From assembly GCA_003427395.1 (NCBI GenBank), contig BFEA01000136.1, positions 727,272 through 752,245 on the forward strand: a stretch of 24,974 nt of DNA, written 5' to 3'. Shown here in pieces: positions 8,190 to 17,408 of the stretch; position 1 is the stretch's first letter; every line of letters starts with the position of its first letter. The notes under the pieces are model-generated. The model ran no database searches, was not told the origin of the DNA, and saw nothing but the letters and a program-made list of their open reading frames with translations. The DNA comes from Chara braunii (Eukaryota > Streptophyta > Charophyceae > Charales > Characeae). A program made the position numbers and the translations under genes.

Positions 8190-8600
8190 TTAAACTTCTC
8201 ATCAACCACCGCTATCTCCGTGTGTTCGTTGATTGTGGTGCTACAGCTAATTTCATGTCACCACATGGGATACGCAAGGTGGGCTTGGGGATGAAGCAAG
8301 TGGCCCTACAGAACCCTTGCTGGACCCAAGTTGGCAACAAAGAGGTTGTCTCTTCTACACATGCAGTCAAAGGTGTGCGTACTACCTTTGACAAAGGTAA
8401 GACTGTCACCCATGCACTGAACTTCTTTGTCCTTGACAAGTGCCCCTTCGACGCTGTCCTTAGCTTGGGCTGGCTGCAGTCCCAATGCGAATGGACCAAG
8501 TGGAAGGAATCACTTTTCATGGTCAAAGATGCTCAGGGGAACGAGATTCCTGTCCTCTTGGATGAGAAGCACGAGTCCCCAGTGACTTTTCTAAATGCAT
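8190..8600 (+). other. Protease domain of pol
   Basis: The active-site block [13 protein letters not shown] has D-C-G-A at 8231-8242, where most retropepsins have D-S/T-G-A. The second conserved block is [10 protein letters not shown] (near 8451-8480), the usual ILG-type motif. The enzyme would cut the Gag-Pol precursor. A Cys at this position is, to my knowledge, also seen in some plant gypsy elements, so it is not necessarily inactivating. Confidence 0.75.
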
Positions 8601-8959
8601 TGAAATTCTGCAAGAAATGGCGCAAGCACAAAGAGGAAGAACAATTGTATGTTGCCTTTGTTCGTCTTGCTCATGTGCCTTCTACTTTTGCGGCTAGTAC
8701 CACCACCACCTTGAGTAATGATCTTACTTCTAGCACTTCTACTACTAGCACCTCTACCTCTCTACCCTCCGATAATCCAAATGATCCAACTTCATATTCG
8801 GTCGTCTCTATACGCGACTTGCGACCGGACTTTGGTGATCCCTTTGTTGATTCCCCACCCCCACCTGTCCCATCAGACATCCCAACCCTCCTCGATCGGT
8901 TTCCAGAAGTCTTGCCCGAGCCACGTGGAGTCCCCACGCGACCGGTCCGACACACCATC

Positions 8960-9840
8960 GAGTTGGTCGAGGGTGTTGTTCCTCCAAAGGGCTGCGTGTA
9001 CCGTATGGGACCCGGCGAGTTGGAGGAACTCCGACGACAGATCAATGAGATGATTGACAAAGGGTGGATCAAACCAAGTGAATCTGAATTTGGTGTTCCT
9101 GTTTTGTTTGTGCCAAAGAAAGGAGGCAAACTCCGCATGTGTATTGACTATCGCGGTCTAAACCGCATCACAAGAAAGAATGCTTACCCATTGCCTCGTA
9201 TAGATGACTTGCTTGATGCTGCAAACTCCGCATGTGTATTGACTATCGCGGTCTAAACCGCATCACAAGAAAGAATGCTTACCCATTGCCTCGTATAGAT
9301 GACTTGCTTGATGCCGCATACAGGTGCAAGGTTTTCTCCAAGATCGATCTCAAGTCTGGTTACCACCAGATTGAAGTCGATCCTGCGGACCAGCACAAGA
9401 CTGCATTCAAAACTCGCGACGGGCTTTATGAGTTTACCATAATGTCCTTCGGTCTCACGAACGCACCAGTCACTTTCCAAAGCCTCATGGACAAGGTCCT
9501 CCGCGAACAGATTGGCAGGTTTGTAGTCGTGTACCTGAACGATATCCTGATTTTCAGTAAGTCCATGGAGGAACACCTCAAGCATCTTGAGGAGGTACTT
9601 GTTGTCCTCAAGAAGACGCAGCTCCTTCTCAACTTGGAGAAATCCGAGTTTGGGAGGGATAGCGTCATCTATCTTGGGCACCGGTTGTCTGCTGCACGCC
9701 TAGAGCCTGAGGCAACCAAGATTGAGGTCATACGCGATTGGCCTCAGCCTGTGAACATTCGTGAATTGCGTTCTTTTTTTGGTCTCGCGTCGTACTATCG
9801 GAAGTTTGTACCCCGTTTTTCTATCATTGCTCATCCATTG
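8960..9840 (+). other. Reverse transcriptase domain of pol (disrupted)
   Basis: Typical blocks are [21 protein letters not shown], then [11 protein letters not shown] (first copy 9131-9163), KSGYHQIEV, FGLTNAPVTFQSLMD and LGHRLS. The [11 protein letters not shown] block is present twice because of the 95-bp duplication; the frame changes from position class 2 to class 1 at the junction near 9221. The catalytic Y-x-D-D motif is Y-L-N-D at 9532-9543, so the first of the two metal-binding Asp residues is lost. Both changes should abolish activity. Confidence 0.92.
9126..9315 (+). repeat. 95-bp tandem duplication within RT
   Basis: Bases 9126-9220 recur at 9221-9315, near-identical over 95 bp with one T/C difference near the end (9216 against 9311). 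95 is not a multiple of three, so the downstream two thirds of pol are out of frame with the protease part. Confidence 0.93.
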
Positions 9841-9939
9841 TCGCGACTAACCANCAAGAATGTGTCTTATTCCTGGGATGCCGCGTGTACGGAAGCATTT
9901 CGAACTCTCAAGGAAGCCTTGGTAAGTTATCCGGTACTC

Positions 9940-10330
9940 CGCATTGCAGACCCCAAACCGACCTTCGTAGTTACTACGGATGCAAGTCAATATGGGATCG
10001 GTGCGGTGCTGCAACAAGATGATGGCGACGGCCTGCGGCCACTCGAGTACTACATCAAACGAATGTCCAGCGTAAAGGTAGCCACTTCCACCTACATGCG
10101 CGAGCTCTACGCTTTGCACATGGCATTGGATCACTGGAAGTATTACCTGTTGGGACGCCACTTCAAAGTGTTCTCTGATCATGAGCCCTTGAAGTGGATC
10201 AAAATGCAGACTACTTTGTCCCCTACCTTGCTTCGCTGGTTTCATGAGATTAACATCTTCGACTTTGAACTCAGACACAAAAAGGGTTGTTACAATCGAG
10301 TCGCTGACGCATTGTCACGCCACCCTGAGT
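9940..10330 (+). other. RNase H domain of pol
   Basis: The four acidic positions are visible: D in TTDASQYGIGAVL (9979), E in MRELYALHMAL (10102), D in FSDHEPLKW (10177) and D in RVADALSRH (near 10306). It is of the RT-linked gypsy type that removes the RNA strand of the RNA-DNA hybrid. It is uninterrupted. Confidence 0.85.
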
Positions 10331-10539
10331 ACATGACTTGCCTTGTGAAATCCTATGACCTCCGGAAGAAACTGAAGGAGGAACTCGTAGAGCAGACAGT
10401 CAAGGATCCGGAACTTAGTTCCATCCTTGAGCAGTTGCGGGCTGATTCTAGTAGTCAGTCTGATTTCCACGAGTATGGAGGACTGATTTTTCGTCGTTAC
10501 GGGAACCATGACCGTTTGTGTGTACCCAACCATGAGCCT

Positions 10540-11217
10540 CTCCGCACACACTTTTGGGACTTGGCTCATGGCCGGAGCGAGCACTTCGGCATGGCTAAAA
10601 CGTACGCTAATTTGCTGACACAGTTTGATTGGCCTGGTATGAAAGAGACTGCTGAGAAATTTATAGTTGAATGTCAAGTCTGTCAACGAATCAAACCATG
10701 CGGACAAAAGCCCATCGGGCTACTCACACCCCTACCCATTCCTGATGGTCCCGGGGAATCCGTCTCCATCGATTTCACTGACATGGGTAAGGTAAGCAAG
10801 AACGGGTTTTCACAAGTCATGGTGATTGTTGACCGGTTTTCAAAGTTTCTCAATCTAATTCCTTTACCACCTCACGCCCCAACAGATCTAGGGATTCGCG
10901 AATTCCAGCAGAAGTACCTGTTGCAATTCGGAACCCTGAAGACTCTTGTGAGCGATCGGGACCCACGTTTCATTAGCATTGAATGGAAGGAGTTCACGTC
11001 CCACCTTGGAATCAAACTATGCATGATATCTGGCCGACACCCCGAAGCCAACGGTTTGGCTGAGGAGATCAACCAGACTGTATTCCAACTACTCCGTGCG
11101 TTGATCATTCCTGATCAGGAAACATGGGATGAGGAGTTGTATTCTGTCAAGGGGTTGTACAACAACTCCGTCCATTCTGCCACCGCCACGACACCTAACA
11201 GGCTGCATTACGGGTGA
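10540..11217 (+). other. Integrase: zinc finger and DD35E core
   Basis: The N-terminal zinc finger is H-x4-H-x29-C-x2-C (AHGRSEH to CQVC). The catalytic triad is D in SIDFTD (10771), D in SDRDPRF (10954) and E in GLAEEINQT (11062), with exactly 35 residues between the last two. All catalytic residues are intact. The frame stops at TGA 11215-11217, just after the NRLHYG block. An Arg normally follows there, so a CGA-to-TGA change is likely. Confidence 0.9.
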
Positions 11218-11994
11218 CAGATCAGTAATCCGCTCTCCTACTTATTCCTTGAACAGCCAGCTGGTTTAACATTCAGCAGGCCCGGCTTCAGGGCTAAGTA
11301 TGATCGCTTGCTCAAAGTTGTTGTTGCAGCCATGACCAAGCGACAATATGTCATGATTCGCCATGCGAACAAGAAGCGCAAACCATCGGAGATTCAGGTA
11401 GGAGGTTATGTCTGGGTAAAGATGTCTAAATTCTCAAAGAAGGAGGGAGTCTCATGCAAACTCCTCCCACTCTACTACGGGCCTCGGGAAGTTTTGGATG
11501 TAATTGGGGAAGATCACTTTGGCCCTTCGTATGTTGTCGACGTGCCAGCTCACCTGTGCACGTATCTCGTGTTTCACGCATCTAAACTGAACCTCCATTG
11601 TGACGCCGAGACATTCGATTACCGCGAAGATATGATCCCTCGCGCAATTAAGGGCGGGCATGAGATAGATCGAATCAAACAGCATGTAGGTAAAGGGAGA
11701 AACAGACAGTACCAGGTGCATTTCATGTATCACCCGTTAGATGATCTTTACTGGATCTCCAAACAGGAACTGCTACGTAGCGCACCGCGCGTTGTTAAAG
11801 CTTACGAGCGACAGATCGCCGCTAACACTACACCAAAGATCTCAGCAAGGCTCTCTGCAACAGAGTATTCCAGGAATCTTTTTGCCTTGCTCGCCTACGA
11901 TGCGTTTACTGAGGAATCAGAATTAGTTACTCGCTCGAAGGGACCTCGCTCTCGAGGGGGGGGTAGTGTGATAACCCGTCCAAACACGGACTGA
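11218..11994 (+). other. Integrase C-terminus with GPY/F motif and chromodomain
   Basis: Open and in the same frame after the stop. The GPY/F module is at LPLYYGPREVLDVIG (near 11464-11510). A chromodomain-like block follows (11659-11817), with HEIDRIKQHVGKG, YQVHFMYHP, and LYWISKQELLRSA ahead of VVKAYERQ. Chromodomains steer integration toward particular chromatin marks. The aromatic-cage positions are not clearly conserved, so histone-mark binding is uncertain. Confidence 0.8.
11954..11966 (+). promoter_or_regulatory. Polypurine tract
   Basis: GAGGGGGGGGTAG directly precedes the 3' LTR and would prime plus-strand DNA synthesis. Eight consecutive G are unusual but the position is exact. The pol frame runs through it. 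Confidence 0.88.
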
Positions 11995-13247
11995 AACACA
12001 CAGTTGATTTCTGAGTTTTGCTCATAGACTGAATGCCCTACTGAGTTTTTCGCCTGCTAAGTCTATGTGTGTGTGTGCTTGCTGGACTGCATGTCTGTCT
12101 GAGTGCTGGTTGGCTTGCGTGTGTGACCATGCATGTCTGAGTGCTAGTTGGTATGAGTGTGTGTGTGTGTGGCCCGCCAGGGCACTTGTTCGTTCGTCGG
12201 GCCCTCAGGGCCGATACTTACCTGTGGCCGTTGCTTCTAAGGGTTGCACCAGGGAAAAATCACTCAAGTAGCGAGTAGGCCGGTACCGCACCCGGCAGGG
12301 GGGTAAATATGCAGGTACTGGAGGCCGAGCAGAAGAAGACAAAAGTGACATTTTTAGAGGCCGGTAGTGTAGGCTAGGTCTAGCGGGTACCAGTCTGAGT
12401 CTAGGGCCTGTAGGGGCAATATCAGAGTCTGCAATGATGTTCCCTCCAAAAGGAGGAAGAGGTACCGGTTGCTTGGGAAGGCCAGCAGCCTGGAAGTCAC
12501 CGCCCAAGAGGCAAAGCAGACCGCTATATCTTCCGACCGGGCGGAAGACCCGGCCTCTTTTTCGGTGTGCAAGTTTGGCGACACACTGGTGGAGCGCTGG
12601 AGGGAGCAGCGCTGGGTTGGAGCTGCTCTACTGGGGAGGAAGAAGAAGGACTAGAGGGAGGAAGAATGAGGAAGGAAGGAGGAAGGGGGAGGAGCGCCAG
12701 GGGTACTTACCTGGCTATATGGTGGCAGCCATCTTCATCACCTTGGTGGGCGCTGCTGCAAGGAGTCCCCAGCCGGGGAGCTACACCAAGAAGCTTCAAG
12801 GCAAGGCTGGGCATGGCGGTCTGAGCTGGAGCAGCCATAGCTGCTCTGGGTTGTCCTTTGGACGTCGGTGCAAGGCCTAGTAGTCCGCCATAGCCTCGAC
12901 CTATGTGTGTGAAGAGTGGGGGAGGCAGCCATGGCTATGGTGGACCTTGAGTGATACCTGCAGTAGAAAAGGGACTCGGACATGATTCTGGACCAGTCAT
13001 TCAACATTGTATTATTATTTCTTGTATGAATAAGAGAAGGGGGAGATAAGGAGGAGGAGATTGTTGGGCGAAGAAGAAGAGCCTTATCATTGTCTTTGCT
13101 GGTGTACATCTTCTTCTTCATCTTTCTTACTTCTTCTTCTTCTTCTACTCCTCTCTCACCTCTCAAGTTCATTCATTTCTTTCTGCAATTGGATAGCATT
13201 GTACTTTCCAGTGGATGTGTATCTCGAAATTGGCCAGGGTCTGAACA
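11967..13247 (+). repeat. 3' LTR
   Basis: It matches the 5' LTR along its full length with about 40 substitutions and a few 1-2 bp indels, for example two extra bases near 12719. It ends CTGAACA where the 5' copy has CATAACA. Confidence 0.95.
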
Positions 13248-13251
13248 ATAC
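13247..13251. other. Target-site duplication, right copy (chromovirus)
   Basis: AATAC, matching 3558-3562. Gypsy integrases usually give 5 bp. Confidence 0.8.
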
Positions 13252-13955
13252 TATTAAAATAACTTCATCATATTTCTCATTCACCTCTCGCAACAAGCAG
13301 AGTGACATTTGTGAGTCATGTTCATTTCTAAGTTGTTACATTTTATGTTTTATTGACATCTGTAAGATATAAACTATAGAATAGACATTGCATTCGGCTA
13401 TTAAAAATAAATAAAATAATCATGAATAATAATTTATTAGATAATAATAATAATAATAATAATAATACTCTTATTATTATTGGCATTTATTGCAATTTAT
13501 AGTTCATCAATTTATTACTGCTTTTAATATTGTAAGAATAAAAACTTAGACTAAAAGTCACTATGAGTTCTCCTTTGTTTTACATAGTTTTTTATGATTA
13601 ATGTTTCAAAGCCAAAACAATCTAATATACTCAGGGGGGAAAAACAAAGGCCATAGGCTTGCTAGCTAAAGAAAGATTGGCCACTACAATTATATATTTT
13701 TCTTTTCCAAGCATAATTTTAGTTCCGCTGTTATGGTTATACGTGTTAGAAACCCAGTTCATTCCTTTTTATTATCATTTTAATATTTTGTAATATTGGA
13801 ATGATTTTAACAATTATTACTAAAACAATATATTAATCAACGATAATAATAATAATAATAAAATAATATTCAATTGAGCTACATATATAGGGTCATATTT
13901 CGAGTGACCCGAGCAAAATTCTCACCCGGCTGTGGCCCGCACCTGGGTCATTTTA
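13248..13955. other. AT-rich intergenic DNA with (TAA)n microsatellites
   Basis: No gene seen. (TAA/ATA)n tracts lie at 13438-13467 and 13843-13862. The composition resembles that left of the chromovirus, as expected for a single split target. Confidence 0.7.
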
Positions 13956-13959
13956 CCAC

Positions 13960-14508
13960 TTGACTGAAACCAGATGTAGCCACCATTCGAAAATTGCCCT
14001 AGCTCCAAGCCTGTTGGGTACAACTGCGCCGATCAGGATGCGACCACGACCACCTGATTGCAGGGACTGAAAAAAGTCCCCCCTTGCCTTCTTTTGTCAT
14101 GCGGGTGCAGGGTTTTCTGTATAGGTCCTCAAGGCATTTTTCTGCGACGAACTCTAGCATCGAGTGGGCTTTTGTTTCGTCTACTCCGTCATTTGCATGA
14201 ATGATTTTATCAATCGAAGGCTCTATGATTGCATTTCAATCTCCGACCAAAATTAGATGCCTAAATTGTTGATATTTTTGTTTTATCCATAATCCTTTAC
14301 AGAAACAACCCTGGATCAGGCCTAACAGACTCACGCAAAACTCGAGTTGTTGTGGGACCGTAGGTCGGCGCAGGGACATTCCCACGATTTGATTTTTTTT
14401 CCGGCTTTCGAATATCGACACCTCATGTTCGCATACAACTTGAAGTACATAGAAGCGGTTGGCTGTCGGATTGTCTTTTCTTTTTTGTTGTTTTGTTGGT
14501 GGCAGCAC
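13960..14508 (-). pseudogene. LINE-type endonuclease fragment (degenerate)
   Basis: On the minus strand the translation includes RHLILVGD, then a TGA, then NAIIEPSIDKIIHAND, and further on EFVAEKCLEDLYRKP. LVGD-(F/W)-N is the catalytic block of the endonuclease/exonuclease/phosphatase fold found in non-LTR retrotransposons. The stop (14236-14238) sits exactly at the aromatic residue and fits TGG to TGA. The frame decays below about 14070. I see no reverse transcriptase nearby, so this is a small remnant. Recognition rests on one strong motif and spacing, so it needs a profile search. Confidence 0.45.
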
Positions 14509-14689
14509 ACGTAATTCGGGAAGTTACCTTTTATTTTTTGTTGTTTTGCCTGTGGTATTGCTTGCAGTTCGTAGAGTGTCCTTTTATTTTATCTGGCATG
14601 ATCTTATTGAGTGTCGCCACAATTTCGTCCACATACGTGAAGAGGTCTTTAAGAAAAAAATCACTATTGAACCAATGACTTCGGGCAAA

Positions 14690-14810
14690 GGGCCTCGCCG
14701 CGCCACTCACCAAATGTGTAAAATGAGAATGATTTTTTTGCTAGAACATGAGAAGGTACACACACTATGTTTTTTATTTTTCACATTTGGTGAGTAGTGT
14801 GGCGAGACCC
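14690..14810. repeat. Small foldback, 29-bp inverted ends
   Basis: Arms 14690-14718 and 14782-14810 are inverted copies beginning GGG(C/T)CTCGCC and ending ACTCACCAAATGTG. They differ at four positions, all transitions. The loop is 63 bp. It looks like a MITE of 121 bp, but I find no flanking duplication. Confidence 0.6.
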
Positions 14811-14884
14811 ATAGTCGTGTAGAGCTTGAATCTGGATGTGTCCACAACGAATGTGGTTGGAGTTCCATCCACAAACGTGAAAAA

Positions 14885-15260
14885 AATCATAAATAGACAA
14901 ACCGTGTATCTCCCCATGTTCCAGAGGAAGATTCATTACATTTTGCACAAAGCAAATGACCTGAAGGAGGAGAGGTGAGATGATGAGTGGGAGGAGGGGA
15001 AGGAGGAGGACGACGAACGACATGACAAACTAATATGGTCGTCTCTCTTTCCATCGAACGACAACGAACGGGAAGACAAAAAAATATGATCGTGTACCTC
15101 TCCGTGTTCCAACGAAAGATTCGTTTCATTTTTGACGGGAGGAGCAATCAGGGGAGGACGGCCAGGATGACGAGTGGAAGGAGGGGAACGAGGAGGACGA
15201 GGAGGACGACCAACATGAAGACAAAAAAATCTGGCCGTGGAAGATTCGTTCTGGAGGAGT
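14885..15260. repeat. Diverged 188-bp tandem repeat (two copies and a part)
   Basis: The GTGTATCTCCCCATGTTCC block near 14904 recurs as GTGTACCTCTCCGTGTTCC near 15092, followed in both by AAGATTC, purine-rich GGAGGA runs and ACGAC(A/C)AACATGA-like ends. A third partial copy starts near 15219. The purine-rich part makes open frames of low-complexity Arg/Glu without meaning. Confidence 0.55.
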
Positions 15261-15424
15261 GGGGGGAGGTGGGAAGCAGTTGGTGGGAGGAGGGTCTCTC
15301 ACAAACCTTGGCGCGTTTGTGGCGGGTATCTACTAATTATTTTTAATAGCTACTTTCTTTGCACTGACTGGTAAGAAGTATGCACATTCAGAGGATAAAT
15401 TTACTCTTCAATGTCTTCATTTTA

Positions 15425-15505
15425 TTTTCTTTAGCTCAATCACGGTGGGTAGAGCACTGGTTGGAAATGTGCATTGCGGTACAAGGTTTCGAGTTCAAAA
15501 GTCTG
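15425..15505 (+). repeat. tRNA-like SINE head or decayed tRNA
   Basis: TAGCTCAATCACGGTGGGTAG (15432-15452) is a Pol III A box/D-arm sequence with a 2-nt insert and is followed by AGCACTGG, as in many tRNAs. A B-box-like GTTCAAAAG lies 61 bp downstream (15493). No acceptor stem closes it. This is the usual appearance of a tRNA-derived SINE. Confidence 0.4.
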
Positions 15506-15539
15506 CAACCTTGCACATGGACACTAGCGGCCGTTAACT

Positions 15540-16500
15540 GACTTACGATTGTTCACACATCCCCTTTGGGTAGGTGCATAATAAGGACTAGAGGCATTTC
15601 TTGTACCGCCCAAGGGGTTTAGTCCATGTTTGTTGTTTGTTGGGTCTAGACTATGAGAGGTTCAAGTTTGCTTGATGTTCTTGGTTCATGGGTTGTTCCG
15701 ATGATTGCACATTTGTCCCCCAATCGAGCATATCATATGAACAAACTAGTTGTCATAGTAACTCAGCGGGTTTGAGCTCGGACTGTATGGATGAGGCTGA
15801 GGGTTGAAATCTGATCAGGCCGGGCATACCATACTTATGTGAAGATAGCTGGGATGTGGAGGGATATATTAAGTGTGTTGGTTACCTTAGGTCTCTGCTT
15901 TGAGGGGTTAGGGTTGTAGGTGCGATGAATAAAGGGGGACCCGGTGTCGCGCGACTCAAGCCTTACGCCGCCCTTTACTTGAAGATAACACTTGGCGAAA
16001 ACCAGATCTAGTTGTTTTACTTGACGGGATTGTGGACGACGTCGAAGGACGGTGATGCCAGATTCACGCTGCGAGTGTCAGGGCTGAGACGTTAGGAGAA
16101 GTGGGGACGCGAACTCTGAGTGGGCCTTCTTTCATGGACACTATGAGGGCCTATCACTGACAAGACATTAAAGCGTGATGACAACTGAGGAATTGTCGGA
16201 AGCTCCAGATAAGGAACAAGGGCGAGAGGGTCAAATCTGCACTAGGTCAGGGCTATGTACCTGAGAAGGGATGACGCAGGGCTCTTGAGACGAGCCATCA
16301 GGCCGACTAAGGGGCGATGACATTCGAGGTTCATCACATTTAAAATAAAGGGAAACCGCTGCACGAGCGCGCTTGAGGCCTTAACATTCGGGCCGGGAGT
16401 GGAACCAAAACGGGGCCCTCAGAATGGGCCCCTCAGGCCATGAACTTTCCGGGCCCCGGGCCCTGCGGAAAATTGGTGAAGCCTTGGTACCTTTTGCGTG
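15540..16500. other. Noncoding, unrecognised
   Basis: No ORF of note. A short hairpin is formed by CCCCTTTGGGTAGGTGCA (15561-15578) and its inverted counterpart at 15602-15617. GC content rises from about 15930. Confidence 0.5.
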
Positions 16501-16510
16501 GGGACCACTA

Positions 16511-16690
16511 GAGCCTGGACAGGCTCATGCTTAGGCTCGGAAAGAGCCCCGGTACCAGAGCGCTGCAAAAGGCCCGGTACCCGACAAAAAATGTTCCCTT
16601 CGCTGGAAACCTTTCAGGGGCCCAAATAGGCTTGGGCGTAGGCTCAAAGAGAGCCACGGTACAAGGGCGCTCCACCTTGTCGCAGCCTCG
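16511..16690 (+). repeat. Two 107-bp-spaced repeats with GGCTC hairpins
   Basis: TAGGCTCGGAAAGAGCC at 16532 and TAGGCTCAAAGAGAGCC at 16639 are each followed by (C/A)CGGTAC and GCGCT. Both form small GGCTC/GAGCC hairpins; a third (GAGCCTGGACAGGCTC) lies at 16511-16526. They precede a TATA box. Confidence 0.55.
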
Positions 16691-16731
16691 AAGCATGCGG
16701 AGGCTGAGGCTCACTCCGAGAAGGGCCCGAC

Positions 16732-16744
16732 AAACTATATAAGC
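16732..16744 (+). promoter_or_regulatory. TATA box, probable Pol II core promoter
   Basis: ACTATATAAGCCC stands out in GC-rich DNA, with repeated hairpin motifs 50-200 bp upstream. Transcription would be expected to start near 16765-16775 and to run into the GC-rich arrays. This is typical of an LTR or retroelement promoter, but I cannot place LTR ends. Confidence 0.45.
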
Positions 16745-16969
16745 CCAACCGGGCCCTGGGTCTGGACACTTCCGAGGAGGCGCACAAAGGAGTCTTGCAT
16801 TCAGGTGCACGAAGCTAGCACGAGTGTACTAGCCCAAGAGTCAGCTGGGAACGACCAGTGGAGCGTACCTACGAGCGCACTACGGGAGTTGGGGAGCGAT
16901 GGAGAAGAAGCGTTCGAGGGAGGCACAGGGGGAGAGAGAGAGAGGAGAGTTGGGAATCAGGGAGGGCGT

Positions 16970-17408
16970 ACACACACGTGCGCACTGAAGCCGCGCACGA
17001 ACGTGCACGAGCGCGCGACATCCGCACACGATCTGCGCACGATCGGTAGCCCCTCACACAGATGCGCGCGAGCGCCCGATTGCGCGTTGGCGGATCACTG
17101 CGTGCACGGGCGCGCCGCCGCGCGCAATCTGAGCACCGGCGCGAGGTCCGCTTCACTCGTGTACGCACTAACGAGAGGAAGCCATGCGCGTCAGCACGCG
17201 CAAGCAGTGCATCCATATGCACTAGAGAGAGGGAGCCACACGTACCCGCGCGCATCAGCGCATATAGGCAACACATCAGCGCGCACCAGCGAAAGGGAGT
17301 CGCACGCATCAGCGCGTACAAGCAGTGTGTCAGCGCGCACTAGCGAAAGAGGGTCACACAACACGTACGAGTGACGCATCAGCGCGCACCATCGTGGGGT
17401 TCGCACGC
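16970..17408. repeat. GC-rich degenerate array, about 55-bp period
   Basis: Dominated by GCGC/GCAC. From 17166 units begin CACTA/CACCA at 17166, 17219, 17284, 17338 and 17387 and contain AGCGAAAG(A/G)G and CATCAGCGCG. Long open frames here result from the low frequency of stop codons. Confidence 0.6.

Larger units (their letters stand above)
7922..11994 (+). pseudogene. pol: pol polyprotein, broken by duplication, catalytic change and stop
   Basis: Pol is in the -1 frame relative to gag and is open from 7922, overlapping the gag end by 25 bp, as in elements using programmed -1 frameshifting. I see no canonical slippery heptamer. Domains: aspartic protease (8190-8600), Ser/Thr-rich linker (8690-8790), RT (8960-9840), RNase H (9940-10330), integrase zinc finger and DD35E core (10540-11210), GPY/F (11460-11560) and chromodomain (11659-11817). 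The final TGA at 11992-11994 lies 28 bp inside the 3' LTR. Defects: a 95-bp tandem duplication at 9126-9315 shifts the frame, the RT motif reads Y-L-N-D, and TGA at 11215-11217 stops the frame in integrase. An N at 9854 leaves one residue unknown. Confidence 0.92.
3563..13247 (+). mobile_element. Complete Ty3/gypsy chromovirus LTR retrotransposon (defective)
   Basis: This 9,685-bp element has two LTRs of about 1.28 kb (3563-4841 and 11967-13247) starting TG and ending CA. Its PBS is complementary to the 3' end of initiator tRNA-Met, followed by a 1.3-kb leader, gag, pol in the order protease-RT-RNase H-integrase-chromodomain, and a polypurine tract. That domain order and the chromodomain define a chromovirus of the Ty3/gypsy group. 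The flanks share ATAC (or AATAC if the final A is counted with the duplication) at 3558-3562 and 13247-13251, a 4-5 bp target duplication. By eye the LTRs differ at about 40 positions (about 3%), so the insertion is moderately old. Gag and pol are both broken, so the copy cannot move by itself. Confidence 0.95.

Noticed and set aside
16805-17374. 189-codon ORF after the TATA box
   Set aside because: Composition (Arg, Ala, His, Ser) follows the GCGC-rich repeats. Overlapping open frames exist on the other strand, so coding cannot be claimed.
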